Source of the DNA: Chitinophagaceae bacterium
GTDB taxonomy: Bacteria > Bacteroidota > Bacteroidia > Chitinophagales > Chitinophagaceae
Direction of reading: 5' to 3'
DNA length: 8,474 nucleotides
NCBI GenBank assembly: GCA_026785745.1
Contig: JAJAZO010000006.1
Coordinates: 1 to 8,474, forward strand
Both the position numbers and the translations under genes were made by a program. Below are positions 7,050-8,474 of this stretch, one piece after another. The first letter of the stretch is position 1. Every line of letters begins with the position of its first letter. The notes under the pieces were generated by a model. The model searched no databases and had not been told where the DNA came from. It was given only the letters and a program-made list of their open reading frames with translations.

Positions 7050-8288
7050 TTAATACAGCATCCTTACTTTGATTGTTGCTTTTACTTCCTTCAACAATCC
7101 AAAAGCCTGTGCAGAAAGTTGTTTGTCAACATCCAGCACCACATAGCCAATGTCATCATTCGTCTTCAGGTATTGACCAAGAATGTTGATCTTATATTTA
7201 GAAAGCTGCGTATTTATCTCAGATAATACACCAGGCACATTATTATGTATATGCAGAATACGGTGACTGCCTTCCTGTGGTGGCAAGGCTAATGCCGGCA
7301 CAGTGTGTGAGCCAAAAGTAATCCCCTTCTCCAGATAATTAAACAACTTTGCACTTACATCTTCACCAATATTTTGCTGTGCCTCTTCGGTGCTGCCACC
7401 GATATGCGGCGTAAGAATCACATTCGGACAATCCTGCAGCGGCGTTTGAAAACGGTCCCCATTTTTTTCCGGCTCCCAGGGAAATACATCAATGGCCGCA
7501 CCACCAATGCTACCATCTAATAATGCTTTTCGTAAAGCATCAAGATCCACCACCTCTCCCCTTGCATAGTTTAGCAGTATGGCCCCTTTCTTAAAATATT
7601 TAAGATTGGTTTTGTTGATCAGGTTCTTTGTTTGTGAAGTTTCGGGAATATGGAGTGTTACCACATCTGCTTTGTTCAGTAATTCTTTTAATGATTTAGC
7701 ATCTTCTGCATTACCAAGAGGCAATTTTGTTTCCACGTCATAAAAAATAACTTTCATACCAAGTCCTTCGGCCAGCACACTTACCTGGCTGCCGATATTA
7801 CCATAGCCGATAATGCCCAGCGTTTTTCCACGGAGTTCATGGCTACCTTTGGCCTCTTTCATCCACACACCTTCATGTGCAGCTTTGTTCTTATCCGGTA
7901 TTCTCCTGATAAGCATAATGGAGGAACCAATAACCAGTTCAGCTACCGATCTTGTATTAGAATAAGGGGCATTAAAAACAACTACACCATTCTTAGTGGC
8001 GGCTTTTAAATCAACCTGGTTCACACCAATACAAAAGCAACCAATCGTCTGTAATTTTTTTGCTGCATCCAGGATTTTTTTGGTGACTTGTGTTTTAGAA
8101 CGGATACCCAGGATATGAACATCTTTTATTTCTTCCATCAGTTGTTCTTCGGTCAGTGCTTTTGAAATTTTCTCCACTTGTACATAACCTTGCATGTTAA
8201 AATTCTTCACCGCCACATCACTGATATTCTCTAAAAAAAGTATTTTGATCTTTTCTTTGGGGTAGCTTGTTTTATCTGCTTTTGCCAT
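7050..8288 (-). CDS. serA: D-3-phosphoglycerate dehydrogenase with C-terminal ACT domain
   Basis: It oxidises 3-phosphoglycerate to 3-phosphohydroxypyruvate with NAD, the first step of serine synthesis, in the cytoplasm. At 412 residues it is collinear with the E. coli SerA type (about 410). IGCFCIGVNQVDL (82-94) and FNAPYSNTRSVAELVIG (105-121) are near-diagnostic. The NAD fold shows GYGNIG (161-166), followed by D184 near YDVETKLPLGNA. Catalytic residues are R243 (in NYARGE), E272 (in FPWEPE) and H295 (in TPHIGGSTEEAQ). The ACT domain spans about 342-412, starting HRILHIHNNVPGVL. N350 and N368 align with the serine-binding N346 and N364 of the E. coli enzyme, so feedback inhibition by serine is likely. 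The protein ends KVRMLY, matching the RARLLY ending of E. coli SerA. No serC or serB is visible in the window. The start at 8288 matches the family N-terminus. Confidence 0.97.
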   Translation of the reverse strand: MAKADKTSYPKEKIKILFLENISDVAVKNFNMQGYVQVEKISKALTEEQLMEEIKDVHILGIRSKTQVTKKILDAAKKLQTIGCFCIGVNQVDLKAATKNGVVVFNAPYSNTRSVAELVIGSSIMLIRRIPDKNKAAHEGVWMKEAKGSHELRGKTLGIIGYGNIGSQVSVLAEGLGMKVIFYDVETKLPLGNAEDAKSLKELLNKADVVTLHIPETSQTKNLINKTNLKYFKKGAILLNYARGEVVDLDALRKALLDGSIGGAAIDVFPWEPEKNGDRFQTPLQDCPNVILTPHIGGSTEEAQQNIGEDVSAKLFNYLEKGITFGSHTVPALALPPQEGSHRILHIHNNVPGVLSEINTQLSKYKINILGQYLKTNDDIGYVVLDVDKQLSAQAFGLLKEVKATIKVRMLY

Positions 8289-8292
8289 ACTG

Positions 8293-8300
8293 CAAATATA
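8293..8300 (-). promoter_or_regulatory. Candidate -7 promoter element for serA, adjoining the start codon
   Basis: The minus strand reads TATATTTG followed by CAGT and then the serA ATG. With the element centred near -7, transcription would begin at or within a few bases of the start codon, which implies a leaderless or nearly leaderless mRNA. No -33 TTG at standard spacing is seen, so this remains a motif match. Confidence 0.42.
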
Positions 8301-8403
8301 CTGTGTGCAACGAAGTTTTTAAACGTAGTCGCAAGTTTGCAGCTATTAACATTTAAAAGATGATTGGGGAAAACTAATCACCTTTTTCGGCTTGGCCTCC
8401 TTC

Positions 8404-8411
8404 TATTTTTG
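8404..8411 (+). promoter_or_regulatory. Candidate -7 promoter element for the right-edge gene
   Basis: TATTTTTG matches TAnnTTTG and lies 21 bases before the TTG codon at 8433, giving a leader of about 15-18 bases. The only close TTG upstream (8392-8394) is too near to be the -33 element. Together with the serA site it makes the 144-base divergent spacer a two-way promoter region. Confidence 0.4.
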
Positions 8412-8432
8412 CCTTAATCTAAATATCTTTTA

Positions 8433-8474
8433 TTGAAAACGATTGTTAGCTTTTTATTGCTTGCTGTTTTGATC
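8433..8474 (+). CDS. Start of an exported protein (cut by window edge, TTG start)
   Basis: From TTG at 8433 the frame is open to the last base and gives 14 residues, read as MKTIVSFLLLAVLI. This is a Lys followed by a hydrophobic core, the usual opening of a signal peptide, so the product is probably exported or membrane-anchored. No ATG offers a better start; the ATG at 8359 meets TAA after five codons. A promoter-like site lies 21 bases upstream. The family cannot be named from so little sequence. Confidence 0.5.
   Translation, partial: MKTIVSFLLLAVLI

Noticed and set aside
1..8474. CRISPR arrays, tRNA or rRNA genes, transposases, inverted-repeat-bounded elements
   Set aside because: No regularly spaced repeats, RNA gene motifs, transposase motifs or paired terminal repeats were seen on either strand by reading.

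Overview
The window looks like ordinary chromosomal DNA from a Bacteroidota bacterium, most likely of the Chitinophagaceae type. That placement is inferred from moderately AT-rich DNA, start codons mostly lacking a strong Shine-Dalgarno, matches to the Bacteroidota -7 promoter element TAnnTTTG in five upstream regions, and the protein sequences. No RNA gene, insertion sequence, CRISPR array or defence or biosynthetic cluster is visible.

Layout. On the minus strand at the left edge is the N-terminal part (198 residues) of a saccharopine dehydrogenase, cut by the window. Divergent from it, on the plus strand, is a full-length gyrA (862 aa), followed 56 bases later by a 444-aa exported protein with TPR-like helices. 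From about 4829 to 5677 there is no intact large gene. This stretch holds a probable terminator, a promoter-like site, a 58-codon lipoprotein-like ORF and at least one frameshifted coding remnant, and it reads as a gene-decay zone. On the minus strand follow a type II NADH dehydrogenase (424 aa) and, upstream of it in transcription, serA (D-3-phosphoglycerate dehydrogenase with an ACT domain, 412 aa). At the right edge a plus-strand gene, divergent from serA, begins with a TTG codon and the start of a signal peptide.

The identified genes are housekeeping functions: DNA supercoiling (GyrA), respiratory NADH oxidation (NDH-2), serine synthesis (SerA) and lysine/saccharopine metabolism. They do not form one pathway, and I see no convincing undescribed system. 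The points most worth checking are two unusual residues in the otherwise conserved quinolone-pocket segment of GyrA, the decayed genes at 5031-5624, a terminator-like hairpin in the gyrA leader, and promoter elements placed so close to the serA and ndh starts that their mRNAs may be leaderless or nearly so.
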